Positions 44,820 through 54,053 of a stretch of DNA of 64,000 nt are shown here, piece after piece. Source of the DNA: Aliamphritea hakodatensis (GTDB lineage: Bacteria; Pseudomonadota; Gammaproteobacteria; Pseudomonadales; Balneatricaceae); assembly GCF_024347195.1 (NCBI RefSeq), contig NZ_AP025281.1, positions 3,100,001 through 3,164,000 on the forward strand. Direction: 5' to 3'. Below the pieces are notes generated by a model. The model was given only the letters and a program-made list of their open reading frames with translations, had not been told where the DNA came from and did not search any database. Every line of letters starts with the position of its first letter. Position 1 is the first letter of the stretch. The translations under genes and the position numbers were made by a program.

Positions 44820-46475
44820 TCAGACAGCTACTTCCTGAGGTAATATAAACCAGCGCAGCGCTTCGGCATCTGCCGGCAGATCAAGCGCATAACGTTGCCC
44901 TTCCTGATCCCCCAGTAAAACGGCTTCCGCCTGCTGCAGTAAATCCGCATAGTCAGACGCAACTGTGACAGCCCCCAGCGGTTCTGCAGCCGCCATGAAA
45001 TCCACATCATGCAGATTCACCGCTGTCTGCAGCCCCTGCCCCTGATACTTCCAGACGCCTGAAGCAGGATCATACTGATAATACGGTAACAGTCTCCAGC
45101 CATGGGCAGCAATCAGATCCACCGCCTGCAAAAGATACTGAAAGGTTGCCTCATCAATGAAATAGTTAAAGTTCAGCCGGCTCCAGCCCGGCCGCATAAC
45201 CATCTGCGCCGCCTTTATCTGGGCTTCGACCGCTTTACTGTACTGCATATCCATCTCCAGCAATGCGTGGCCGTATGGCCCCGCACAGGAGCAGCCGCCA
45301 CGGGCCTGAATGCCAAACAGATCATTCAGCAGCGCCACGACAAATCCGTAGTGAAGATCTTGCTGCCGGTGCTTAATCCGCAGGGAAACAATGGATAAGC
45401 GTGGTGCATCCGGGTTACCCAGCACCTCAATATTATCGTTAGCGCCCCAGTGCTGCAGCGCCCGGCGCACAAAATCTGTCTCAAGACGTTCGATAGTTTC
45501 AACCCCAACCTGCTGCTGCAACTTGAACACCAGACCGGCACGGACCGACTCAACAATCGCCGGCGTCCCCCCCTCTTCCCGACGCTCACCACTGTCGGTA
45601 TAGCTGTGGTCTTCAGGGGTCACATATATCACGGTTCCACCACCGGGCACTGCCGGCACCCGGTTTGACAGCAGCGCTTTGTTCACCACCAGAATACCTG
45701 GTGTGCCTGGCCCGCCGATAAATTTATGAGGTGAAATAAAGACCGCATCCAGCGCACTTTCAGGCTGACCGCCGGACATCATATCAATGCCAACATAAGG
45801 CGCGGCGGCGGCATAATCCCAGAAGGCATAAGCACCGGATTGCTTCAGCAACCGGCTGATTTGTTCCACATTACTCTTCAGGCCCGTTACGTTTGAGGCT
45901 GCAGAGAAGCTGCCAATTTTCAGTGGCCGGTCACGGTATTCAAGCAGCCTGTCTTCCAGCACGGATATATCCAGCAGCCCGGACGCATCCAGTGGTATAA
46001 CCACCACATCCGCAATGCTTTCCCGCCATGGCAGTTCATTAGAATGATGTTCGTAGGGCCCGATAAACACCACCGGGCGTTCAGTTTCAGGGATCATCGC
46101 CGCAAACTCATACCGGTCATTCAGATCCGCCGGTAAACGCAGATTAAGAATATCTACCAGCTTATGAATTGCAGCAGTCGCCCCCGATCCGCAAAAAATG
46201 ACTTCATAGTCATCCCCGGCATTCACCGCCCGGCGGATTTCGGTCCGTGCCTGCTCACGTAACTGCCCTGTCTGTGCACCGGTATAAGAAGACTCCGTAT
46301 GCGTATTGGCATAAAACGGCAACACCTGCCGGCGAATATAATCTTCAATAAAACTGAGACTGCGGCCGGATGCGGTGTAATCCGCATACACCAGCGGTCT
46401 GTTACCAAAAGGGGTTGCGATGCTCCGGTCTGCACCGATCACTGAATCACGTATATGCTGAATAAGCGCTGTCAT
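44820..46475 (-). CDS. Class V aminotransferase-fold PLP enzyme (cysteine desulfurase-like)
   Basis: The 551-residue enzyme has the class V fold with the PLP lysine in VFISPHKFIGGPGTPG, DYTASGRSLSFIEDYI at the N-terminus and GGCSCAGPYGHALL near 400, which places a cysteine in the region used by SufS/CsdA desulfurases. It carries about 140 extra C-terminal residues. GGAG precedes the ATG at 46475. It is divergent from an Lrp/AsnC regulator, which suggests amino-acid-responsive control. The substrate may be an amino acid such as cysteine or a selenium/sulfur compound; not certain. Confidence 0.88.
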   Translation of the reverse strand: MTALIQHIRDSVIGADRSIATPFGNRPLVYADYTASGRSLSFIEDYIRRQVLPFYANTHTESSYTGAQTGQLREQARTEIRRAVNAGDDYEVIFCGSGATAAIHKLVDILNLRLPADLNDRYEFAAMIPETERPVVFIGPYEHHSNELPWRESIADVVVIPLDASGLLDISVLEDRLLEYRDRPLKIGSFSAASNVTGLKSNVEQISRLLKQSGAYAFWDYAAAAPYVGIDMMSGGQPESALDAVFISPHKFIGGPGTPGILVVNKALLSNRVPAVPGGGTVIYVTPEDHSYTDSGERREEGGTPAIVESVRAGLVFKLQQQVGVETIERLETDFVRRALQHWGANDNIEVLGNPDAPRLSIVSLRIKHRQQDLHYGFVVALLNDLFGIQARGGCSCAGPYGHALLEMDMQYSKAVEAQIKAAQMVMRPGWSRLNFNYFIDEATFQYLLQAVDLIAAHGWRLLPYYQYDPASGVWKYQGQGLQTAVNLHDVDFMAAAEPLGAVTVASDYADLLQQAEAVLLGDQEGQRYALDLPADAEALRWFILPQEVAV

Positions 46476-46572
46476 ACTGCCACTCCGAAAACTGCATTTA
46501 AAGAATGGATAAAGTATATGCACCCAGAGGGAAAATTAGTTTGCTTTTATTTGTAATATAAGCGCAAATAGT

Positions 46573-46616
46573 AGAAATTTATTTTCCTCTTTAAAAGAAA
46601 AACAGAAATTTATTTT
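46573..46616. promoter_or_regulatory. Paired direct repeats in the Lrp/PLP-enzyme intergenic region
   Basis: AGAAATTTATTTT occurs twice (46573-46585 and 46604-46616), 31 bases apart, about three helical turns. Each is centred on AAATTT. The position between divergent genes suits an operator for the adjacent Lrp/AsnC-family protein, which binds DNA as an octamer or dimer array. Confidence 0.5.
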
Positions 46617-46672
46617 ACAAGCATCACGCCTGAGATAAACTGGCTTTACTCAGCCAGTAACCCGGATCACCT

Positions 46673-47128
46673 ATGGACCTTAAAGACCGCCAGATACTCA
46701 ACCTGCTCCAGGAAGACTGCAGCCTCTCCCTGCAGGCGCTTGCCGAACAGGTCAATCTTTCACCCACTCCCTGCTGGAAACGGATTAAGCGGCTGGAAGA
46801 AGCCGGTGTGATCCGGTCGCGGGTGGCACTGCTTGATGCAACCAAAGTCAATCTTGGGGTATCGGTATTCGTGCATATAAAAACCCAGCATCACGACAGT
46901 CGCTGGCTGGAAAACTTCGCTGTCAGGGTGACAGAACTCAAAGAAGTGGTGGAATGTTACCGGATGGCCGGTGAATGGGATTACTTGCTGCGGGTAGTGG
47001 TCGCCGATATTCAGGCGTTTGACGGGTTTTACAAAGAGCTGGTCAACCGGGTTGAAGGTATTAGCAATGTGACGTCCAGTTTTGCCATGGAAGAAATTAA
47101 GAATACTACCTGCTTACCCTTGCTTTGA
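46673..47128 (+). CDS. Lrp/AsnC-family transcriptional regulator
   Basis: The 151-residue protein has an N-terminal HTH (KDRQILNLLQEDCSLSLQAL, then VNLSPTPCWKRIKRLEEAGVI) and the RAM ligand-binding domain with the MAGEWDYLLRVVVAD strand motif. It probably responds to an amino acid and regulates the divergent PLP enzyme, with its own gene in feedback. A direct-repeat pair lies upstream. Confidence 0.93.
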   Translation: MDLKDRQILNLLQEDCSLSLQALAEQVNLSPTPCWKRIKRLEEAGVIRSRVALLDATKVNLGVSVFVHIKTQHHDSRWLENFAVRVTELKEVVECYRMAGEWDYLLRVVVADIQAFDGFYKELVNRVEGISNVTSSFAMEEIKNTTCLPLL

Positions 47129-47188
47129 TTTACGGGCTCTGACTAGCTGGCCCTGGTTAACAAGCGGTGATTCAGAACGCCTGTCTGC

Positions 47189-47773
47189 TCAGAGCAGTTC
47201 AGCCAGCGAATGAATCCGCACATCGGTCAGCTCCGGCCACTCAACCGCGCCGGCGGCAGATACATGTACGGTCTGAGCATCTATGGCTTTACCGGCCTCA
47301 AGATCAAAGCGAAAATCGCCGACCATTACCAGCTCATCTCCCACCACCTGCCAGCGATGACAGAGCTTCTGCAAGCCTTCAGGGTCCGGCTTGGGGCGAG
47401 CTTCATCCCGACCAAGCACTTCATCCGCGTGGAAGTATTCCGCCACACCGATTGCCTGTAGGGAACTGATTGCAAAATCCTTTTTATTCCGGGTCAGAAT
47501 GCCCAGTTTACAGCCGGCACGGTGCAGTCTGATAATCAGATCCTGCACCCCTTCTGCCGGCTGAGCCTGACGGGCATAATGCCCTTCAAGCTCATCAAGC
47601 CGCTGTAACAGTTTTTGCTTGTGCGGCTCAGGTGCCTGCTCGATTGTTTCGAGAATCATCTCACCTTCAGGTATCCCCAGCTCACGGCGCATATGTGCAA
47701 AATCATGCACCGGACGGGTCAGGGTACCGTCCAGATCAAAGACCCAGTGACGAAACTTATTCAGATCGAGCAT
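47189..47773 (-). CDS. HAD-superfamily phosphatase (phosphoglycolate-phosphatase-like)
   Basis: The 194-residue protein carries all four HAD motifs: FDLDGTLTRP (I), ILTRNKK (II), a Lys in ARPKPDPEGLQKL (III) and MVGDFRFDLEAGKAID (IV). The small helical cap fits subclass IA. It would dephosphorylate a small metabolite; glycolate phosphate, the usual guess, is not proven. It stands 11 bases before a membrane-protein gene read in the same direction. Confidence 0.92.
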   Translation of the reverse strand: MLDLNKFRHWVFDLDGTLTRPVHDFAHMRRELGIPEGEMILETIEQAPEPHKQKLLQRLDELEGHYARQAQPAEGVQDLIIRLHRAGCKLGILTRNKKDFAISSLQAIGVAEYFHADEVLGRDEARPKPDPEGLQKLCHRWQVVGDELVMVGDFRFDLEAGKAIDAQTVHVSAAGAVEWPELTDVRIHSLAELL

Positions 47774-47784
47774 GGCCGTTCCAC

Positions 47785-48171
47785 TCAGGAATAATTAACG
47801 TCATTAAACGGATCGATCGGATTTTCCAGCGCACTGTCTTCACTGCGGTATAAAATCTGACCTTCCAGCTTAAAGCCCTTGCTGTGGAACCAGCGAATCA
47901 CTTCTTCACGGCTTTCATCTGCTTTAAAGGATGCCTGCCAGGCCATACCTATCCGGTAAAAATACAGGACCAGCAGCGCAGCAGCAGCCCCCAGGTAAAA
48001 CTCTGATGCGAAGGCAAACAGTAACGCAATCACACCGGCAATCCATACCCGGCTGGCTTTCGCCTCTTTCAAACGCTCGAAATGATCCCGGTAATTATCA
48101 TCAAACTTAACAAAACGGCGAAAGTTCTGTTGCACATCATACTTATCCTGTGCAGCGATACTTGGCTCCAT
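47785..48171 (-). CDS. Small membrane protein of unknown function
   Basis: The 128-residue protein has two adjacent hydrophobic segments (about 43-60 and 62-80, IAGVIALLFAFASEFYLG, AAALLVLYFYR) between soluble ends. The ATG at 48171 follows AAAGGAAAAG; 26 upstream codons in frame are rejected. It precedes the HAD gene in transcription order and probably shares its transcript. No family recognised. Confidence 0.75.
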   Translation of the reverse strand: MEPSIAAQDKYDVQQNFRRFVKFDDNYRDHFERLKEAKASRVWIAGVIALLFAFASEFYLGAAAALLVLYFYRIGMAWQASFKADESREEVIRWFHSKGFKLEGQILYRSEDSALENPIDPFNDVNYS

Positions 48172-48262
48172 CACTCTTTTCCTTTCTTTTCTTGGCTCGT
48201 ATAAAGTCGCTGTTCTGTCACTGCGCAACCGGCATGTACAGAACAGCACAATAATCCGGCGG

Positions 48263-50896
48263 CTATACCGCCAAACTCTTAGTCAAAACTTCAAACACAT
48301 CCTTCGACAGCTCACCGCTGGCTTTGATCCGTTCCAGCTCTGCACGCATTTGCTGTTGCCGCGCCGGCGCATATTTCTTCCAGCGGGTCAGCGGCCCCAG
48401 TAAGCGGGATGCAATCTGCGGATTCTGCGTATTCAGCATGATGATCTGATCCGCCAGGAAAGCATAACCGGAACCATCCTGATGATGGAAGTTCACCGGA
48501 TTCTGACCACAGAACGCGCCGACTAATGAGCGGATCTTATTCGGATTCTTCGCATCGTAAGCAGGGTGTTCCAGTAACGCCTCTACCCGCTTCAGAGCGC
48601 CGTCTGCAGGAATACTTGCCTGCACCGACAACCACTGATTCACCACCAGTGCTTCATCCTTCCAGACCGCATAGAAACGGCTCAGCAAGTCATCCGCCGC
48701 ATCAGTAAATTCAGAGTGCGCCACCAGCGTCAGCGATGCCTGCTGATCAGTCATGTTATCTGCTGCATCATACTGCTGCAGGGCAAACTGAAGATATTCA
48801 TCTTTAGCCGTTGCCAGCAGGTACGCCAGCGCCAGATTCTTCAGGCTGCGACGGGCAATGGAATCGGCATCCGGACGGTAAGTCTCGTTACTCAGGTTTG
48901 CCTGATACACTTCCAGCCACAATGGCTCAAGGGCATCCGCCAGGTTGTTACGGACAAACTTACGGACCGTATGAATCGCCTCAACATCAATCACCTCAGC
49001 CAGTTCACTCAGATATGCCTGGCTTGGCAAAGTCAGAATCTTGCTGACCATGGCTTTATCCAGAGACGTATCCGCCAACACCGTGCGATAAGCGGTAATC
49101 AGTTGTTCCGGAATCTGCAGCGCTCTGCCAGCCTGATGATCTTCAATCAGCCCCTGCATGATCTCAACCGCCAGTTGCTGAGAAGCATCCCAGCGGTTGA
49201 AACCGTCACTGTCATGCTGCATCAGGAACATCCGCGCTTCACGGCTGTACGGATAGCTCAGCTTAACCGGCGCAGAAAAGCCACGCAGCAACGAAGGCAC
49301 CGGCGCGGCATCAATATTACTGAAATGGAACACCTGCTCAGCTTCAGTGAAATCCAGCACCACAGACGTTGCACCGTCATCCAGCAGGCAGTCATCCCCC
49401 TGCGGGTTCAGCAAGCCTACAGCAACCGGAATATGGAACGGCTGCTTCTCTGCCATATCCGGCGTTGCCGGGCAGCTCTGGCGAAGGGTCAGGCTGAAAC
49501 GCTTAGCCGCAGCATCATACGCCCCGCTGGCCTCAATCACCGGCGTGCCGGCCTGTGAGTACCAACGCCGGAATTGCGTCAGATCACGGCCACTGGCGTC
49601 TTCCATTGCCTGCACAAAATCATCCGTGGTAACCGCCTGACCGTCATGCCGCTCAAAGTACAGATCAGAGCCTTTACGGAATTCCTCAGCGCCCAGCAGG
49701 GTATGAATCATGCGGACCACTTCACAGCCCTTTTCATACACGGTCAGGGTGTAGAAGTTAGAAATCTCGATAAAGGACGCCGGGCGGACCGGATGTGCCA
49801 TCGGGCCGGCATCTTCAGCAAACTGTGCGGTGCGCAGTAAAGATACATCTTCAACCCGCTTGACGGTACGGGAGTTCATGTCCGCTGAGAACTCAGAATC
49901 ACGGAAAACAGTAAAACCTTCTTTCAGGCTCAGCTGGAACCAGTCACGGCAGGTGACCCGGTTGCCGGACCAGTTATGGAAATATTCGTGGGCAACAACT
50001 GCCTCCACCCGCTGAAAGCCGGCATCAACAGTGGTCGCCGGATGGGCCAGTACACAGGAGGTATTAAAGATGTTCAGACCTTTATTCTCCATCGCCCCCA
50101 TGTTGAAGAAATCAACAGCCACCACCATGAAGATATCCAGGTCGTATTCACGGCCATAGACTTCTTCATCCCAGCGCATGGACTTTTTCAGTGAAGCCAT
50201 GCCGTAGTCCAGCTTATCCAGATCCTTGGCTTCCGCAAAAATCTGCAGCTTGACGTCGCGACCGGACATCGTGGTAAAGCTGTCTTCAATGTACTTCAGG
50301 TCACCGGCGACCAGCGCAAACAGGTAAGCAGGCTTCGGAAAAGGGTCCTGCCAGCGTACCCAGTGAATACCTTCCTCTTCGCCCCGTTCAACCGCATTTC
50401 CGTTGGACAGTAATACCGGATAGGCCGCTTTATCGGCCACAACGGTCGTTTCAAAGACGGACATCACATCCGGACGGTCAGGATAGAAGGTAATACGTCG
50501 GAAACCTTCGGCTTCACACTGGGTACAGAACATCCCGTCAGACTTGTACAGGCCTTCCAGAGCGGTATTGTTCTGCGGTTCAATCACCGTCACACAGTGT
50601 AATTCAAAGCGGGCGGGTACATCGGCGATAACCAGCTGTTCGCCGTCGCGCTGATACTCATCGGCAGACAGGCAGCGACCGTCAACGGACAGTTCTTCAA
50701 GCACCAGATCCGGATGGCCGTCCAGTTGCAGCCCCGGTTTGTTTTGCTGGCATTGCGGATTACGGCTGATTTTAAGATCAGCGATGACCCGGGTATTTTC
50801 TTCACCCAGTTCAAAACGCAGTGCAGTTGTTTCGATCAGGTAAGCAGGAACCTGATAATCCTTCAGAAAAATCTCATTCGGTTGTGGCTGAGTCAT
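48263..50896 (-). CDS. pepN: Aminopeptidase N
   Basis: The 877-residue M1 metallopeptidase has GAMENKG and the zinc motif VAHEYFHNWSGNRVTCRDWFQ, with the third ligand Glu in the following KEGFTVFRD helix. It trims N-terminal residues from peptides in the cytosol. DWFQLSLKEG and the late catalytic Tyr region (TVYEKGCEVVRMI) are typical of the E. coli-type enzyme, and length matches. The ATG at 50896 (AAGGTAGCTTG upstream) is preferred over the TTG three bases before it. Confidence 0.96.
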   Translation of the reverse strand: MTQPQPNEIFLKDYQVPAYLIETTALRFELGEENTRVIADLKISRNPQCQQNKPGLQLDGHPDLVLEELSVDGRCLSADEYQRDGEQLVIADVPARFELHCVTVIEPQNNTALEGLYKSDGMFCTQCEAEGFRRITFYPDRPDVMSVFETTVVADKAAYPVLLSNGNAVERGEEEGIHWVRWQDPFPKPAYLFALVAGDLKYIEDSFTTMSGRDVKLQIFAEAKDLDKLDYGMASLKKSMRWDEEVYGREYDLDIFMVVAVDFFNMGAMENKGLNIFNTSCVLAHPATTVDAGFQRVEAVVAHEYFHNWSGNRVTCRDWFQLSLKEGFTVFRDSEFSADMNSRTVKRVEDVSLLRTAQFAEDAGPMAHPVRPASFIEISNFYTLTVYEKGCEVVRMIHTLLGAEEFRKGSDLYFERHDGQAVTTDDFVQAMEDASGRDLTQFRRWYSQAGTPVIEASGAYDAAAKRFSLTLRQSCPATPDMAEKQPFHIPVAVGLLNPQGDDCLLDDGATSVVLDFTEAEQVFHFSNIDAAPVPSLLRGFSAPVKLSYPYSREARMFLMQHDSDGFNRWDASQQLAVEIMQGLIEDHQAGRALQIPEQLITAYRTVLADTSLDKAMVSKILTLPSQAYLSELAEVIDVEAIHTVRKFVRNNLADALEPLWLEVYQANLSNETYRPDADSIARRSLKNLALAYLLATAKDEYLQFALQQYDAADNMTDQQASLTLVAHSEFTDAADDLLSRFYAVWKDEALVVNQWLSVQASIPADGALKRVEALLEHPAYDAKNPNKIRSLVGAFCGQNPVNFHHQDGSGYAFLADQIIMLNTQNPQIASRLLGPLTRWKKYAPARQQQMRAELERIKASGELSKDVFEVLTKSLAV

Positions 50897-51063
50897 CAAG
50901 CTACCTTATGTATTCTGTTACTTCCTGCCGCCGCTGACCGGAGGTGCCACCGGGCGCTTCCCTGCCCGGCTCTCTGGTCACATCCCGGTATCTAACAGCG
51001 CCGGTAAAAGTGTCATGTTTCGGAATCTAGCAATTGGAGGGGTGAAGCGGAAAAAAATTCCCC

Positions 51064-51912
51064 TCAAACTGCACTGAATTCAACCCGGTAAGCAGTAAAT
51101 TTACGAATATTGATCACCCCGGTATCTAAAATCAGATACTGCCCCTTGATACCTTGCAGTACACCTTCGACTTCAGGGGTTTTATCCAGGTTATGGCTGC
51201 TTACCTTGCTTGGGTAGTTAAGCACAGGGTAATTAATTTCCAGCACCTCAGAATCGCTGAGATGCTCAAACTGCGTATCATGCTCCTGCTCCAGCGCTGC
51301 CAGCTCATCGGCACACAGCGCCAGCAACCGGTCCCGTTCGGCAATCAGATCCAGCGTATCGGTTTGCCCTTTAAGCATCGTCCGCCAGTTGGTTTTATCA
51401 CTGACATGCTGACCAATGACCCGCTCCACCAGCCCGGACCAGCGGCGCTCGCTGACTTTCAGAATCGGCAAAGCCTGTACCGCTCCCTGATCAATCCAGC
51501 GGGTCGGTAACTGATTGCCCCGGGTGATACCCACCTTAATACCGGAAGAGTTAGCCAGATACACGTAATGGCTCTGCTTACAGAAACGTTCACCCCATTC
51601 CGGATCACGGCACGTGCCCAGATGAAAGTGACAGCGCTCCGGGGCCATAATACAGGTGTCACACTGGGGCAGCTTTTTAAAGCACGGATAACAAAACCCC
51701 TGGGCAAAACTCTTCTTGGTTTTACGGCCACAGTTCGTGCAGTTTATTTCACCGGCAAAGCTCAGCCGGATCCGGCGTCCCAGATATTCATTCAGAACGA
51801 TTTGCTGCTCATCCAGCTGAAGCCGGTACTCAACAGGTTCAGCCAGACTGACCGGCATTTTACTTAATGCACCGCAACCAAGTTGTTGCAGAATAGTAAT
51901 ATCAGTGCTCAT
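51064..51912 (-). CDS. DUF2797-family zinc-binding protein
   Basis: The 282-residue protein has an N-terminal zinc-ribbon-like region with many cysteines (INCTNCGRKTKKSFAQGFCY then CDTCIMAPERCHFHLGTCRD) and a GIY-YIG-like central part (HYVYLANSSGIKVGITRG, PTRWIDQGA). It belongs to the DUF2797 group of unknown function, where a nuclease-like role has been suspected but not shown. It overlaps the start of the preceding YeaC-like gene by 11 bases. Confidence 0.85.
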   Translation of the reverse strand: MSTDITILQQLGCGALSKMPVSLAEPVEYRLQLDEQQIVLNEYLGRRIRLSFAGEINCTNCGRKTKKSFAQGFCYPCFKKLPQCDTCIMAPERCHFHLGTCRDPEWGERFCKQSHYVYLANSSGIKVGITRGNQLPTRWIDQGAVQALPILKVSERRWSGLVERVIGQHVSDKTNWRTMLKGQTDTLDLIAERDRLLALCADELAALEQEHDTQFEHLSDSEVLEINYPVLNYPSKVSSHNLDKTPEVEGVLQGIKGQYLILDTGVINIRKFTAYRVEFSAV

Positions 51913-52168
51913 TTAAAATCTTCAGTACCTGAGGTTCCAGGGGATTCTTACCGTGCTGGCTGCCGTCCTTCTTGGTACGGTCAATGTATCCGCTACGCTG
52001 TTCTTCAGGCAGATTCGCCGCTTCATAGGCAATCACCGCCCGCATTGAAGTTTCACGCTGTTCCTGACTGAGCGTCTGACCATTCGGCCACTTTCCCAGC
52101 TCTACAGCCCGCTTAAGGCTGGCATAGACATCCGGCGTCATCGCCTGGATCATTTTTTCAAAAGTCAT
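51902..52168 (-). CDS. YeaC/DUF1315-family protein
   Basis: The 88-residue protein starts MTFEKMIQAMTPDVYASLKR and matches the small YeaC-type family found in gammaproteobacteria. It is helical and soluble, with a basic middle. Function unknown. GGAGAC precedes the ATG at 52168; upstream in-frame codons are not used. It is in an operon with the DUF2797 gene, which begins inside its last codons. Confidence 0.85.
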   Translation of the reverse strand: MTFEKMIQAMTPDVYASLKRAVELGKWPNGQTLSQEQRETSMRAVIAYEAANLPEEQRSGYIDRTKKDGSQHGKNPLEPQVLKILNEH

Positions 52169-52213
52169 ATCAGTCTCCGTTCGGGCTGCCAATACTAGCA
52201 CAAAGTCTTCCCC

Positions 52214-53071
52214 TCAGGGATGACGAAGCATACTGATACCCCGGGCAATTAACGCTAACATGACCCCGGTTAATAAACCGGCAAGGTGGGCAGTATTCGC
52301 CACCTGACCAAAACCGAAAGTCGCCAGCAAGCCTGAGTACCCCAGCGCCAGCATAAACAGGATAAAGCCCAGAATGGCCGGTGGCAGCCCCACCGGTTGC
52401 CGGGGTTTCAAACGATCCCATACGGTGGCAAATCCCAGTAAGCCAAAGACCACACCGGACATCCCCAGAAACAGCGGGCCGGCATCCCAGAACTGGGCAA
52501 TATTAGAGACGACGCCGGTAATCAGCGCCATCAGTAACAGTGCCGGCGAACCGAACAGTAGCTCTAGCCGGCGGGCAACAATCCACATCCACAGCATATT
52601 AAATACCAGATGCAGCACACTGCCGTGCATGAATGCAGGTGTAAACAGCCGCCAGAGCTCGCCATTGCCTAACTCAGCCCAGAGATCCGTACCATAACGG
52701 ATCTGATCGCCGAGTACCTGAAAATCAACAATGGACCACACAGACACAGCCTGCAAATCGGTCCCGAAATCCACCTGAAAAGTCGCCAGGACACTCAGCA
52801 GAATAAGCACCAGCGTCACCGGCGTTCGCTTCATATGTGCCACTGAAACTGCCCCCTGACGGGGTTGATTACTGCGCACATTCTGCAAACTGCCACCATT
52901 CTGCCAGTGCTCAAACAGCGCTTCCACCTGCTCATCACTGACCGTATGTGCCACCAGCAAAATCTGCCTGTCACCCTCTTCCAGTACCCGGTGCGGCACG
53001 CTGTGCTTCCACAGCATGGCAGTGAACTCACTCAGGTCGACATCAAGGGGGACTTCAAGAACTGGCTTCAT
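52214..53071 (-). CDS. Rhomboid intramembrane serine protease (GlpG-like)
   Basis: The 285-residue protein has a cytosolic N-terminal domain (1-85, as in GlpG) and six transmembrane helices. The catalytic Ser lies in LGMSGVVFGLLGF (GxSG), the His in NTAHLAGLLTGV, and the HGSVLHLVFNMLWMW loop is the rhomboid His/Asn motif. It would cut membrane proteins within the bilayer. Its neighbours, NAD kinase and phosphoesterase, do not suggest a substrate. Confidence 0.93.
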   Translation of the reverse strand: MKPVLEVPLDVDLSEFTAMLWKHSVPHRVLEEGDRQILLVAHTVSDEQVEALFEHWQNGGSLQNVRSNQPRQGAVSVAHMKRTPVTLVLILLSVLATFQVDFGTDLQAVSVWSIVDFQVLGDQIRYGTDLWAELGNGELWRLFTPAFMHGSVLHLVFNMLWMWIVARRLELLFGSPALLLMALITGVVSNIAQFWDAGPLFLGMSGVVFGLLGFATVWDRLKPRQPVGLPPAILGFILFMLALGYSGLLATFGFGQVANTAHLAGLLTGVMLALIARGISMLRHP

Positions 53072-53077
53072 AGGCTC

Positions 53078-54052
53078 CTATACCTGATCGGCAATTTCTT
53101 TTCGCACATCAACCCAGACAAACTTATCCGGATCAATGCTGGTTTCATCATCCAGACGGTAGGCAACTAACTTACCGTACTTCACCGCACTGTAATCCAG
53201 ACAGGCGACATTATCCGCCAGCGCCTGAGGTTTGCCTTCGCACCAGTAATGGCCGATAAACAGCAAGGCTTCTTCCGGCGAATAATGAATCAGGTCAGCA
53301 CGGTCAGCCTTACTCAACGGTGTACGGGCAACATGCTCCGGTAACGGGTCAGGCTGAAAAACCACATCAATATAATACTGGGGATCACAGGACCAGAACT
53401 TAGTTCGGAAAAACCGGCGCCGGAAACCGTCTTTACTGACCATCTCTTCACCGTTCGGCAATTTGAGATGCGTGCCGCGCAATAAGCGATCCATGGTTTC
53501 CCATTCATAGCTGCCGACAATCGCCGACTGATGGAGATAATCCTCACTGATACGGCTGCCGCCGGTAGTCTGCAGAAAATGGTCTATATGCTCCTGTGAC
53601 CAGCAGGCATGCACTACCCGGAACTGATCCTGCTCAAGGAACAGCGGCATCTCCTGTATCCAGTTGAGAAAGTCACGCTTATCTTCAGGATGATTAGCAA
53701 ACTGCTCAAGGGTCTCGTTCAGAATGCGCAGGTGACGGCGGTTATGCTCCCGCAGATACGGCATCCCCGACCCCGGACGGCCCGGCGTCGTATAGGAAAG
53801 ATAATTAAACTCATGGTTGCCCATGACAATCTGCGCATAACCCGCATCCACCATATCCCGGACAATATGCAGCGCTTCCCGGATACGCGGCCCGCGGTCA
53901 ACGATGTCCCCCAGAAAAATTGCCTGACGGGACGGGTGTGAAAAAACGCCGTTACGCTTACTGTAACCAAGTTTTTCCAGTAAAAGAATTAAGGTATTGG
54001 CGCAGCCATGCACATCGCCAATCAGGTCGAACCCCTGCCATTGTTGTTGCAT
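53078..54052 (-). CDS. Metallophosphoesterase
   Basis: The 324-residue calcineurin-like phosphoesterase has the metal motifs DLIGDVHG, GDIVDRGP, MGNHEF and a late GHYWCEG. It is of the serine/threonine-phosphatase or diadenosine-tetraphosphatase kind; substrate unknown. The ATG at 54052 lies one base after the nadK stop (TAATATG), so translation is coupled; a longer frame would overlap nadK. Its gene, nadK and the rhomboid form a compact operon. Confidence 0.88.
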   Translation of the reverse strand: MQQQWQGFDLIGDVHGCANTLILLLEKLGYSKRNGVFSHPSRQAIFLGDIVDRGPRIREALHIVRDMVDAGYAQIVMGNHEFNYLSYTTPGRPGSGMPYLREHNRRHLRILNETLEQFANHPEDKRDFLNWIQEMPLFLEQDQFRVVHACWSQEHIDHFLQTTGGSRISEDYLHQSAIVGSYEWETMDRLLRGTHLKLPNGEEMVSKDGFRRRFFRTKFWSCDPQYYIDVVFQPDPLPEHVARTPLSKADRADLIHYSPEEALLFIGHYWCEGKPQALADNVACLDYSAVKYGKLVAYRLDDETSIDPDKFVWVDVRKEIADQV

Positions 54053-54053
54053 A

